Shown here piece after piece: positions 1 through 8,000 of a DNA stretch of 54,031 bases. Source of the stretch: an uncultured Mediterranea sp. (GTDB lineage Bacteria > Bacteroidota > Bacteroidia > Bacteroidales > Bacteroidaceae); the NCBI GenBank assembly GCA_945831575.1, contig CAMACX010000019.1, forward strand, positions 1 through 54,031. The letters run 5' to 3'. The notes under the pieces were generated by a model that was not told the origin of the DNA, searched no databases, and saw only the letters and a list, made by a program, of their open reading frames with translations. The translations under genes were made by a program, and so were the position numbers. Numbering within the stretch: position 1 is the stretch's first letter; every line of letters starts with the position of its first letter.

Positions 1-2
1 TC

Positions 3-80
3 CTGACCGCCACAGGCCGTTTCGCCTACCGCCGTGAAGACGGAGTGTATGTCGTACCAATAGGCTGTCTGAGGGAATGA
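3..80 (+). CDS. C-terminal tail of a gene entering from the left edge (ATPase-like)
   Basis: About 25 in-frame codons run from the window edge to a TGA at 78-80, ending in REDGVYVVPIGCLRE. Tails of this shape (basic/acidic pair, aromatic residues, then VPI or LPV and a final Cys/Leu) are familiar from Bacteroidales AAA ATPases of the DUF4143 type, which are common in this accessory setting; an apparently intact relative lies at 3647. The family call rests on the tail only and is an inference. Confidence 0.45.
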   Translation: MTATGRFAYRREDGVYVVPIGCLRE

Positions 81-155
81 GTGCCGGAGGCTCACCCATA
101 CCCTCAGACATCTTCAAGAATCTCATCCACCTGCTTTGAACCAGGAATAAGGTTG

Positions 156-1913
156 TTACTCGGAGAGGACAAGGCGGAAGCCGAGGTTGTCGCCGCGGAA
201 GCCGGGCGCATCGTAGTTGCGATACGACGAGCGGCTGCCCCACGCGTTGACGTCCCAGCTACCACCACGGCCCACGCGGTCAGTCCCACTTGTCGCGCCT
301 GTAGGATTAGTCTGCGCACCGCTGCTGTAACTGCCATACCAGTCCTGACACCACTCCCATACGTTACCTGTCATGTCGTAGATGCCCAGTTCGTTGGCTT
401 TCTTCGTCTTGACAGGGTGAGTCTTACCTCCACTATTGCCATCATACCACGCCACCTCGTCAATGTTGCTGCTGCCGCTGTATTGCGTGTGGCGGCTCTT
501 GTTCCCGCCACGGGCGGCAAACTCCCACTCAGCCTCAGTCGGCAGACGGAATCTCCTTTTTGTCATTTCGTTCAGCTTGCGGATGAACTCCTGGCAGTTG
601 TTCCATGAGACTTTCTCCACAGGAAGATCATCACCTTGCCAATGAGACGGATTGCTGCCCATCACCGCCTTCCACAACGCCTGCGTCACCTCCGTCTCGC
701 CGATATAATACGATGAAAGCGTCACCTGATGTGTCGGCTTTTCGTTTATGCCATACTTCTTCATCTCCTTTGTCGCCCCCATCGTAAACGTGCCGCCGTC
801 CACCTTCACCATATTGAACGTAACACCCTTGACGATAATAGAGGCTACAGAACCTGTAAGGCTGGCACCTTTTGTGAGGCTTCCGCTCATGGTGGCCTGC
901 TGGTTCTCCTCAACCGTCACGCTGCCGGTATAGTCCGTATAACCCTCTTTGCATATCTTTATGCTGTGCTTGCCAGCCAAAACATTGCTGAACACATCCG
1001 GACTCTTGCCCAGGAGCGTGTTGTCGAGATAGACCGCTGCATCAACGGGCTTGTAATCCACCAACAGCGAGCCGTATGATGCCTGCAAGGCGGGAATAGT
1101 AATCGTTTCTGACTGCTGCTTTGCCAGTGAAACCGTTGTCGAGAAGGGACGGTGCCCATCTTTTTTCGCTTCCACAAGATAAGTACCGGGAGTGAGTTCT
1201 CCCTTCCACCGGTCAGCCCCCTTAAACTCCTCATTGACATATATCTGAGTGCCTGAGGTAGTAGCCTTGATGGACAAAGAGGCCCTTACCGACTGCAGAG
1301 TAACGGGAATAGTGATACGCTCCCCCTTCATCTCCACGGTGCCCGACACAGAGGAATAGGCATCGCCGGCCTCCACCCTATAGCTATGAGTGCCGTTTTT
1401 GAGAAATGTCTTAAACGTACCGTCTGATTCTGTAGCTGTTGCTCCTCCATTGTCTATCGATACTCGTGAAGAAGTCGGCGTGATGTTCATGACGAGGAAA
1501 CCGCCCTTCGACTGCTGAGTTTGTGAGGGAGTGCTTCCGGTGAGTACCGTCAGCCGGTAGGCGCAGCCACTCTCCACGCGCTGTACGCCATAGTCAGGGA
1601 AATTCACCGCGAGAGGCACGTAGCTGTCATGGCGGATGGTAATCTGCCTGCTGCCTTCAGTCACATACACCAGATACTCACCCGTGTTATACACAGGCTT
1701 GCCGATGGTGTTGCCGTCGAACACCACCCCCTGCAAGGCAATGCCCACGCGAATCACGGCACACGGTCTGTCGTTGAGATCATTGCGCGGCTCGGTGCGC
1801 GCAATGAGGTCAGTGGGCAGGAGCTCGAAGGACTTCACCGTCAATTCCTGTGAGTAGCCACTCGCCATGGAAAAGAGAAATAGAATTAATAAGAATAATA
1901 TTATCTGTTTCAT
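156..1913 (-). CDS. Secreted PEGA-repeat protein with FGE-sulfatase-like domain
   Basis: 585 residues. I place the start at the ATG at 1911-1913 because it begins a clear signal peptide (MKQIILFLLILFLF, cleavage after SMASGYSQ); the open frame extends 11 codons further up without a good start. There are two clear PEGA repeats in the middle (YVNEEFKG and YLDNTLLGKSP), probably a third before them, then a C-terminal formylglycine-generating-enzyme fold of about 220 residues (GGTFTMG, RLPTEAEWEFAARGG, GNVWEWCQDW, GFRLV). In true FGE the segment after GGSW carries the two catalytic cysteines. Here it reads GGSWDVNAWGSRSSYRN, with no Cys, so sulfatase activation is unlikely. A surface or periplasmic scaffold or binding role is inferred. 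The gene faces away from the hicAB region. Confidence 0.85.
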   Translation of the reverse strand: MKQIILFLLILFLFSMASGYSQELTVKSFELLPTDLIARTEPRNDLNDRPCAVIRVGIALQGVVFDGNTIGKPVYNTGEYLVYVTEGSRQITIRHDSYVPLAVNFPDYGVQRVESGCAYRLTVLTGSTPSQTQQSKGGFLVMNITPTSSRVSIDNGGATATESDGTFKTFLKNGTHSYRVEAGDAYSSVSGTVEMKGERITIPVTLQSVRASLSIKATTSGTQIYVNEEFKGADRWKGELTPGTYLVEAKKDGHRPFSTTVSLAKQQSETITIPALQASYGSLLVDYKPVDAAVYLDNTLLGKSPDVFSNVLAGKHSIKICKEGYTDYTGSVTVEENQQATMSGSLTKGASLTGSVASIIVKGVTFNMVKVDGGTFTMGATKEMKKYGINEKPTHQVTLSSYYIGETEVTQALWKAVMGSNPSHWQGDDLPVEKVSWNNCQEFIRKLNEMTKRRFRLPTEAEWEFAARGGNKSRHTQYSGSSNIDEVAWYDGNSGGKTHPVKTKKANELGIYDMTGNVWEWCQDWYGSYSSGAQTNPTGATSGTDRVGRGGSWDVNAWGSRSSYRNYDAPGFRGDNLGFRLVLSE

Positions 1914-2008
1914 CCTAATCTTTGTTATTACCGTGCGATGCCGCACTTATTCTTCATTTTTGTTAATGGATTCATATCCCCGTGACCCCTATTAAATAGA
2001 TGCCGGTG

Positions 2009-2016
2009 CAAAATTA
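2009..2016 (-). promoter_or_regulatory. Putative -7 box upstream of the PEGA/FGE-like gene
   Basis: The minus strand reads TAATTTTG, a full match to the Bacteroidetes -7 consensus TAnnTTTG, about 95 bp before the chosen start. No clear TTG -33 box is seen at 19-21 bp. Confidence 0.45.
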
Positions 2017-2074
2017 GCAATAATCTTTCATTTTTCCCTGATTTAGTCAGAAAGAAATAATAAGATATAAGGAA

Positions 2075-2282
2075 TCGGGTTCTTTTCAACGAGGTCAATC
2101 CGCACCAAACATGAACCTGAATGCTGCCCGGGCCTACCTCTACGACAACTACCATGAGCATTACCTCAACCTCCGCGCCTTCCCCGACGACATCAAGCTG
2201 GCCGTATGGGAGCGCCAGCACCACGGCGGACAACTGCCAGATGCTCTGCCGTCACTGCAACCGCACCAAGGGGACCTCGTGA
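2075..2282 (+). pseudogene. Remnant of an HNH endonuclease gene (frameshifted, internally deleted)
   Basis: Three frames carry consecutive pieces of what looks like one HNH-nuclease protein. NEVNPHQT is in one frame (about 2085-2109). MNLNAARAYLYDNYHEHY through KLAVWERQ is in a second (2111 to about 2218). NCQMLCRHCNRTKGTS is in a third, ending at TGA 2280-2282. The last piece is the typical C-terminal half of the HNH/zinc motif (NCQ-LCRxCNRTKG), and the second ends where the first CxxC and the DH would be expected. About 25 codons containing the catalytic histidine are therefore missing. The gene must be dead; the family call is by motif recognition. Confidence 0.6.
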
Positions 2283-2353
2283 TGAGAAGGGAGGTCCTCA
2301 GCAGCCACAGATGTTAAATGTAGCTAATATGTGCTCTATTTCCTTTGATTCGC

Positions 2354-2384
2354 TTGGTCGAGTGTAACGTAATCGTTACATTTG
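2354..2384 (+). promoter_or_regulatory. hicAB promoter with palindromic operator
   Basis: TTG at 2354-2356, a 20-bp spacer and TACATTTG at 2377-2384 match the Bacteroidetes -33/-7 promoter. Inside the spacer and overlapping the -7 box lies a perfect inverted repeat, TGTAACG-TAAT-CGTTACA (2363-2380). HicB proteins with a C-terminal DNA-binding domain repress their own operon, so this is the obvious operator. The expected start of transcription is near 2391, about 20 nt before hicA. Confidence 0.75.
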
Positions 2385-2413
2385 CAGTGTCAATTAAACA
2401 CGTTCTTTGATTT

Positions 2414-2599
2414 ATGAAGTATTCAGAGTTCTACAAATTGATTGAGACAGCTGGCTGGACAATCAAAAAGGGGACAAACCACTACAAGTATGTTCACCCC
2501 GACTTTGACTACTTCATCCCTGTAGGTCGTCATAAGTCGCAAGAGATACCGAAAGGCACTCTCGACAGCATGATGAAGAAGGCAGGGCTGAAGAAGTGA
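2414..2599 (+). CDS. hicA: HicA-family mRNA interferase toxin
   Basis: 61 residues, the usual HicA length. It starts MKYSEFYKLIETAGW, followed by KKGTNHYKYVHP, which supplies the conserved histidine of the double-stranded-RNA-binding-like HicA fold, and a tail IPKGTLDSMMKKAGL typical of the family. HicA toxins cleave mRNA and stop translation until neutralised by HicB. The toxin comes first, 67 bp before hicB, which is the common HicAB order. Transcription probably comes from the promoter at 2354-2384. The reading frame is intact. Confidence 0.9.
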   Translation: MKYSEFYKLIETAGWTIKKGTNHYKYVHPDFDYFIPVGRHKSQEIPKGTLDSMMKKAGLKK

Positions 2600-2606
2600 A
2601 AGAACA

Positions 2607-2631
2607 GCACCCGCCTTGGTAAGGTGGGTGC
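2607..2631 (+). terminator. Hairpin between hicA and hicB (partial terminator or attenuator)
   Basis: GCACCCGCCTT, a 3-base loop GGT, then AAGGTGGGTGC pair over 11 positions with one G-T wobble, followed by a short CTTTAATT tract. It begins 7 bp after the hicA stop. It could reduce readthrough into hicB or protect the upstream message. Confidence 0.5.
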
Positions 2632-2666
2632 TTTAATTGACAAACTGATTTGTAAACCTACATGAG

Positions 2667-3080
2667 ATGAAGAAGATGAAGAAGATTAAGGCAATTATCG
2701 AGAAGTCGGACAGCGGAGGCATCTCTGTCTATTCCGATGATGTAAACGGTGCTTATGGCTTCGGTCTGAACGAACAGGAGGCGAAGAGTGACTTTCTTAG
2801 TGTGCTGGAGGAGCAGGCCGGATATTACAAGGAGAAGCACGGGGAGTTGCCCTCCTGGTATGCTGACGGCTATCAGGTGGAGTACTTCTATGACTTGAGC
2901 GGGTTCTTCGAAGCCTTTCCCTTCATCAACGCCAGCCGGTTTGCCAAGGAGATTGGCATGAACGAGTCCGTGATGCGTAAGTATAAGGGCAAGATCGTCA
3001 CGCCGTCCGACAGACAGAAGGCCATCATCCAGGAGCGCTACCGGTCCCTGCTTCAGAGGATGGAACAGGTCAGGTTCTGA
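2667..3080 (+). CDS. hicB: HicB-family antitoxin with C-terminal DNA-binding domain
   Basis: 137 residues. The N-terminal half (KIKAIIEKSDSGGISVYSDD, then GLNEQEAKSDFLSVLEEQ) is the HicB pseudo-RNase-H fold that binds HicA. The C-terminal part (FINASRFAKEIGMNESVMRKY, roughly residues 90-115) is a helix-turn-helix of the XRE/Cro kind, which would bind the palindrome upstream of hicA. The ATG at 2667 is used; an internal Met four codons later is possible. It is co-oriented with hicA. Confidence 0.88.
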   Translation: MKKMKKIKAIIEKSDSGGISVYSDDVNGAYGFGLNEQEAKSDFLSVLEEQAGYYKEKHGELPSWYADGYQVEYFYDLSGFFEAFPFINASRFAKEIGMNESVMRKYKGKIVTPSDRQKAIIQERYRSLLQRMEQVRF

Positions 3081-3147
3081 CCATCTTTGCGCATCCCGTC
3101 AGCCGCAAGGCTGCTGACAGCATATCAGAGAACCCTTAATTGACAAC

Positions 3148-3186
3148 GAAGGAGCGTACCGGTCATCAACCCGTGTACGCTCCTTC
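3148..3186 (+). terminator. Rho-independent-type terminator after hicB
   Basis: A perfect 12-bp inverted repeat, GAAGGAGCGTAC ... GTACGCTCCTTC, with a 15-base loop and a pyrimidine-rich run after it, 65 bp past the hicB stop. It also lies just beyond the minus-strand remnant that ends at 3191, so it may once have served both strands. Confidence 0.7.
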
Positions 3187-3190
3187 CTTC

Positions 3191-3468
3191 TTACTTACTG
3201 TGGTACTCCTGCGCAGCCTTAGCCTCCTGCAGCTGGTCCACTACGGCTCCTGCTTGTCCTTGTTGTTTTCTTGTTCCATACTTTACGTAATTATAGATTG
3301 ACAGCGTATCTGTTCACACTTCTTTGGCTGCATGCGGTTTATCTCCTGATATACCGCATCAATATCCTCGTCACTCAATCCAAGCTCACGCACGGCACGG
3401 TGTACATTCTCGTGCCAAAGATAGGTATTCTGAGCGTTCTCCGAATCATCCGTAGCAAACATTAACAC
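3191..3468 (-). pseudogene. Decayed fragment with a zincin-like HENVH motif
   Basis: Reading leftward, an open segment of about 61 codons contains NTYLWHENVHRAVRELGLS, which includes HExxH (HENVH) in a helix like that of large polyvalent or phage-type peptidase domains in Bacteroidales mobile elements. It stops at 3283. A further segment, MEQENNKDKQEP, ends at a TAG. One frame over, VVDQLQEAKAAQEYHSK continues to TAA at 3191. The broken frames indicate a dead remnant, probably of a mobile element. Confidence 0.45.
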
Positions 3469-3480
3469 TACTCGTTGACG

Positions 3481-3506
3481 GAATTAAATTAGTGCGTACT
3501 TAATTC
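3481..3506. repeat. Small inverted repeat in a gene-poor gap
   Basis: GAATTAA ... TTAATTC (3481-3487 and 3500-3506) lies in the otherwise empty 3469-3592 gap. The gap also holds a C-rich tract with two copies of CTGACCCTCC (about 3518-3540). Confidence 0.4.
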
Positions 3507-3553
3507 GTCCTATGGGTCACCCCCCCTGACCCTCCCTCTGACCCTCCTGCCGC

Positions 3554-3607
3554 TCTTAGATGCCGATTTTTGCATAAAATAGACGTTCTTAGGTGCCGAT
3601 TTCTGCA
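3554..3607 (+). repeat. Pair of 21-bp direct repeats before the DUF4143 gene
   Basis: TCTTAGrTGCCGATTTyTGC(A) occurs at 3554-3574 and 3587-3607, a 33-bp period with two differences. The second copy ends 11 bp before the -7 box at 3618. The position fits either an operator or the trace of a duplication. Confidence 0.7.
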
Positions 3608-3617
3608 AATTATTTAT

Positions 3618-3625
3618 TATCTTTG
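3618..3625 (+). promoter_or_regulatory. -7 box for the DUF4143 ATPase gene
   Basis: TATCTTTG matches TAnnTTTG and ends about 21 bp before the start codon, so the leader would be very short. No obvious TTG lies at the usual distance; the 21-bp repeats occupy that place. Confidence 0.55.
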
Positions 3626-3646
3626 CCCCCGATATTTACAAAATGG

Positions 3647-4993
3647 ATGATTATGAGATACCTGCAAAGAAACATAGACGACGAGCTGATATCCTGGAGT
3701 AAGGACAAATACATGAAGCCCTTGCTGCTTCGGGGTGCCCGCCAGGTGGGAAAGACATCTGCCGTAAGACACTTGGCAGAGCGTTTTGAATATTATGTGG
3801 AAATAGACCTGAACGCACGGCAGGACCTCCATCCCCTGTTCAACAGCGGATATAGTCCTCAGCAGATATGCCAGCAACTCTCACTCATCGTAGGCACACC
3901 CGTGGTCGAGGGACGTACATTGCTGTTTCTGGACGAGATCCAGTCCTGTCCTTCCGCCATCAACTCCCTCCGCTATTTCTATGAGCAATTGCCGCATCTC
4001 CATCTCATAGCGGCTGGTTCACTGCTGGAGTTTGCACTGCGCGACCTTCCCTCATTCGGGGTCGGAAGGGTCAGGTCGCTGTTCATGTATCCCTTCTGCT
4101 TCCATGAGTTTCTGCTTGCTCTTGGACGGGAGGACCTGGTTGATGTAATCAGCAAGGCTTCTCCCAACCAACCGCTGTTCGACATCGTACACAGGAAGAT
4201 TCTCGACTATTTCCGACTTTTCCTGATCATTGGCGGTATGCCAGAATGTGTGGTGCAGTATGTCGAGACGCAGGACCCGTTGCTGTGCCAGCGGACCTTG
4301 AATGAACTGCTGGTGTCCTACGAGGATGATTTCAAGAAATATCATTCCAGGGTTCCTGAGAGTTTGCTGAAGGATGTCCTTCGCTCCGTAGCACTACAGG
4401 GTCAAGGCAAGTTTGTCTATTCCCAGGTAGATACAACCTTTAAGACACCACAGATCAAGGAGGCTCTAGAAATGCTGCAGATGGCAGGACTGATATACTC
4501 GGTGGTGCACACAAGCGGCAACGGAGTACCTCTGTATGCCGAGGCAAACGAGAAATACAGGCGATACCTGTTGATGGACACTGGACTCCTGCAACGCTTG
4601 CTTGGACTCAGCCTGCAAGACATACTGATGTCTGATGACCTGAAGATGGTGAACCGTGGAGCACTTGCAGAGACCTTCGTGGGATGCGAGCTGGTGAAGA
4701 CGGCATCTCCTTATGCCACCGACCCTCTCTACTGCTGGCATAGGGAAAAGAAGGACAGCAACGCCGAAGTGGATTTCGTGATTTCCATGAATGGAACGGT
4801 CGTTCCAATTGAAGTGAAGAGCGGAACCAAAGGTTCAATGCAGAGCATGAGGCTGTTCCTTCACGAGAAGAACCTGGGCTTTGGCATTCGCACTTCTCTT
4901 GAGAATTTCGGAAAACTGGACGATACACAGATAGTGCCGCTTTATGCCATCGGAGATTATGTCAGAAGGAGTCAGGGGTCAGGTATCCTTTGA
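3647..4993 (+). CDS. AAA ATPase with C-terminal nuclease-like domain (DUF4143 type)
   Basis: About 448 residues. Starts are possible at ATG 3647 or 3653 (MIMRYLQRNIDDELISW); the GTG further up at 3593 lies upstream of the -7 box and is unlikely. Walker A is LLLRGARQVGKTS near residue 28 and Walker B is LLFLDEIQSCP. The C-terminal part reads EVDFVISMNGTVVPIEVKSG, with the D...E-x-K arrangement of PD-(D/E)XK nucleases. These ATPases are plentiful in Bacteroidales accessory regions and their substrates are mostly unknown. The gene converges on the helicase fusion, the two stops lying about 20 bp apart. Confidence 0.9.
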   Translation: MIMRYLQRNIDDELISWSKDKYMKPLLLRGARQVGKTSAVRHLAERFEYYVEIDLNARQDLHPLFNSGYSPQQICQQLSLIVGTPVVEGRTLLFLDEIQSCPSAINSLRYFYEQLPHLHLIAAGSLLEFALRDLPSFGVGRVRSLFMYPFCFHEFLLALGREDLVDVISKASPNQPLFDIVHRKILDYFRLFLIIGGMPECVVQYVETQDPLLCQRTLNELLVSYEDDFKKYHSRVPESLLKDVLRSVALQGQGKFVYSQVDTTFKTPQIKEALEMLQMAGLIYSVVHTSGNGVPLYAEANEKYRRYLLMDTGLLQRLLGLSLQDILMSDDLKMVNRGALAETFVGCELVKTASPYATDPLYCWHREKKDSNAEVDFVISMNGTVVPIEVKSGTKGSMQSMRLFLHEKNLGFGIRTSLENFGKLDDTQIVPLYAIGDYVRRSQGSGIL

Positions 4994-5013
4994 CCCTCCA
5001 TCAACAGGCGGCA

Positions 5014-8000
5014 TCACCCCTGCCGGCTGAGCGTCAGGTCGGCGAGCAGTACGGCGTGCTCCTGCTGGGATTCGTCCGACGCATCCTTGGGACGCCATGC
5101 CACGATGAAACGGATGGAAGCTGCCGTCACCTTGTAGCCCCTTTCTGCCCAGAGGCTCAGCTCCGCCTGCATCTTCTGCGACAACAGGGCTACGGGTGTG
5201 CCTTGATCACGGGCATAGAGGTAGTTATGGTCAAAGCGGAGCGGTTCACCGGGTCGGAGCGCAAGGACCTGATTCTTCCTGAACCGGAAGAAACCCAGGT
5301 TCACATCCTTGTACGACAGTTGCAGCACAATCTCCTGAGGCATCTCATACTGCTGCTGGCATACACAGTGCCTGTCCGCCGGCAGACGGCTGAAGAGCGG
5401 GCCATCCGCATGGATGAAGAGGCGCGTCTTGGCACGGGTCATCCCCACATAATAGCGGCGAAGCACCTCATCCGTAAGGTGGGGAGGCTGTGTGATGAGC
5501 AGATAGACGTCGTCAAACTCCCGCCCCTTGGCCTTATGGATGGTGGAGACTACCACTTCTGCACCCGAGAGGTCGCAGAAGTCCTCCAGGGAGGATTCGA
5601 AGACATACTCCTTGAAGTCGGTATGATACTTGGCCTTGTTGGTCTGCTCGAACAGCGTGATGCAGCGCTGCAGGTAGTGCAGGCTCTCCGACGTGGCATA
5701 CTGCTCAAAGGTCTTCGCCTTCGCCTCGCTCCACACTTCATCCGGGATGAGGGGCGTATGCGTGCCTTGCTCTACGAGCTTGAGGAACATGCGTACTTCG
5801 GCCATGTTCCAGAACCGGAAGCCCTCCATGCTCTGCACCAATTTGCAGCTCACTCCCTGCTTGCGCAGCAGAGCCACCAGGATGACCGCCTCCTCATTGG
5901 TCTGGGTCAACACACCGATAGTGCCTCCTCCCCGGTGCGCCAGCAGCTCTTCGACCAGCGGCTGATACATCGCCGTGCGTGCGACGTGGTGATGGATGCT
6001 GACAAATCCCTCCTGCTGGCTCATCGAACGGAGCGGCGAGCGCTTCATCCGGCCTCCTATCCCTGCCACAAAGGCGTTGGCACACTCCACCACATGCTGC
6101 GCACTGCGGTAGTTGTCGGTCATCTCCATCAGCCGCCCGCCGGTGGCCTGAAGCAGCTGGGCCATGTAGCGGGAATCAGACCCCCGGAACTCGTAGATGT
6201 TCTGGTCATCATCGCCTACGGCCACTACGCGCATCTCTTCGTTGGCCTTCATCAGGGCACACACCAGGGCATACTCCTCGGCATTGATGTCCTGTACTTC
6301 GTCAATGACCAGCACCGTCTTGGCTATCCGGTTAGGCTCCACTTCGCCATCTCTGATCTGCTGTGCCGCACGGGCTACCACATCCTTGGCATCGTCCAGA
6401 TTGCCCACCCGGCCCAAGAGGTCGAAACAGTAAGAATGGAAGGTCTTGATCTCCACGAAGTGGGCTGCATTGCCTATCAGCCCCATCAGCCGCTGCTTGA
6501 ACTCCATGGCGGCTGCACGCGAGAAGGTGAGCATCAGCAGTTGCTCATGCTTCACATCCTCGAGCAGGAGCAGTGAGGCCAGCTTATGCACCAAGGTCCG
6601 CGTCTTCCCGCTGCCGGGACCGGCCGCTGCCACGATGCAGCGCGAATCCTTGTCGGAGATGATCTCCATCTGCCTGGCAGAGAGCACACCGAAGAGCTGC
6701 TCATACTTCTCCGGGGTGACGTTGCGCTCTATCTGCCGCAACCGCTCCCCCTTGAAATACTTGGCGATGAACCGCTTGTAATCCATGTGGAAATAGTCCT
6801 GTACATAGTGCAGTGCCTCGTCATAGCTGCGCACCATCAGATTGGCGTATTCGCCTACGATATGCACCTGCTGAATCTTCTGCTTGTAGAACTCGCTGAG
6901 CATACGGTAGTCCTCCTGCTTGTAGCGCATCTTGTTGTCCTTGAGGCGGCGGATGTCCATCGCGTTGTAGAGTACCAGGAAGCCGCCCTCCAGCTTCAGC
7001 GCCCCTATCCTCGACAGATAGAGCAAGGCCTCCTCTACCTCTCCCAGCTGCACGCCCTGCAAGGTACCGAAGAGGTTCCGGCCATGCACCTGCAGGTCGC
7101 TGAGCAACTCCAATACGGAGAATTGGACCCCTTTGCCCTTCAGCTCATCAGCGCTCATCCGCGTGGTCAGCCTGTAGAGCCACCCGATGGCAAATTGGCA
7201 GATCTCCAGACGCCGCTCACAACGCTCCAGCGTAGAGGCCATGTCCTGCTGGCGGGTCAGCTCGACACCGCGATTGGCTTCTTCATGCTTGTGGGTATAG
7301 CCTTTCACCGTCAGGAAGAAGAGCAAAGTGCGGATGTCTTTCTCTGTGGTCATCTCCACCCCGTCCTGATGGGCATTCTCGTTCAGCTGTTTGTAGGAGA
7401 TGCGGAGCGACTCGTCGGGTATATGGCTGAGGATGTAGCGTTCGAGTCGTGTGAACCGTTCCAGCAGGCGTTTCGATTTGCTTTCCGAGTCACTGGCATC
7501 GCAGAGGTAAGCGGAGATATCCTTCGAGTCGGCCAAGATACCCTCCTGCCGCATACGCTCCACGCTGGACACCACCTCGCTCTTGCTCAGTCCCAGGATA
7601 TCGGCCAGATAGTCCACCCGCGACTCGGCTTCAGCATCCTGCGCCTTGGCGATGTGCTTCTGTGAGATCAGCGACTTGAGGATGCGCACGGCCTGCTCCA
7701 CCTCTGCCTGCTCGAAGAGCAAGGACTCCGTGATGCGCTTGCGGGCTTCATCCACATTCTTCACGGTGATTCCCGTGGCATAGACATGGGGCACGTTGTT
7801 TCCACGTTCCAGATAGCCTGCCTGCTCCAACGCGGCCAAGGCCGTCCGTACACGGGTCTCGATGTCAGAGACCGAATCGTCCCAACCGGCCTTCCGGGCA
7901 ATCTCTAGCGCCGAGCAGCAGACCCGCGTGCGCTGTCTGGTCAGCTCCTTCACTGCCTTCCATACCTGCTGTATCTCACTGATGCTCAACTTGGTCTGAT

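Noticed and set aside
2111..2317. 68-codon frame as an intact gene
   Set aside because: Its end is out of frame with the HNH-type motif NCQMLCRHCNRTKG, so it is part of a pseudogene.
3593..3646. GTG start 18 codons upstream for the DUF4143 gene
   Set aside because: It lies before the -7 box and inside the second 21-bp repeat.
4990..6576. 528-codon plus-strand open frame
   Set aside because: Antisense to the UvrD part of the helicase fusion; low-complexity H/L/R/Q-rich product with no recognisable domain, as expected from the mirror of a GC-biased gene.
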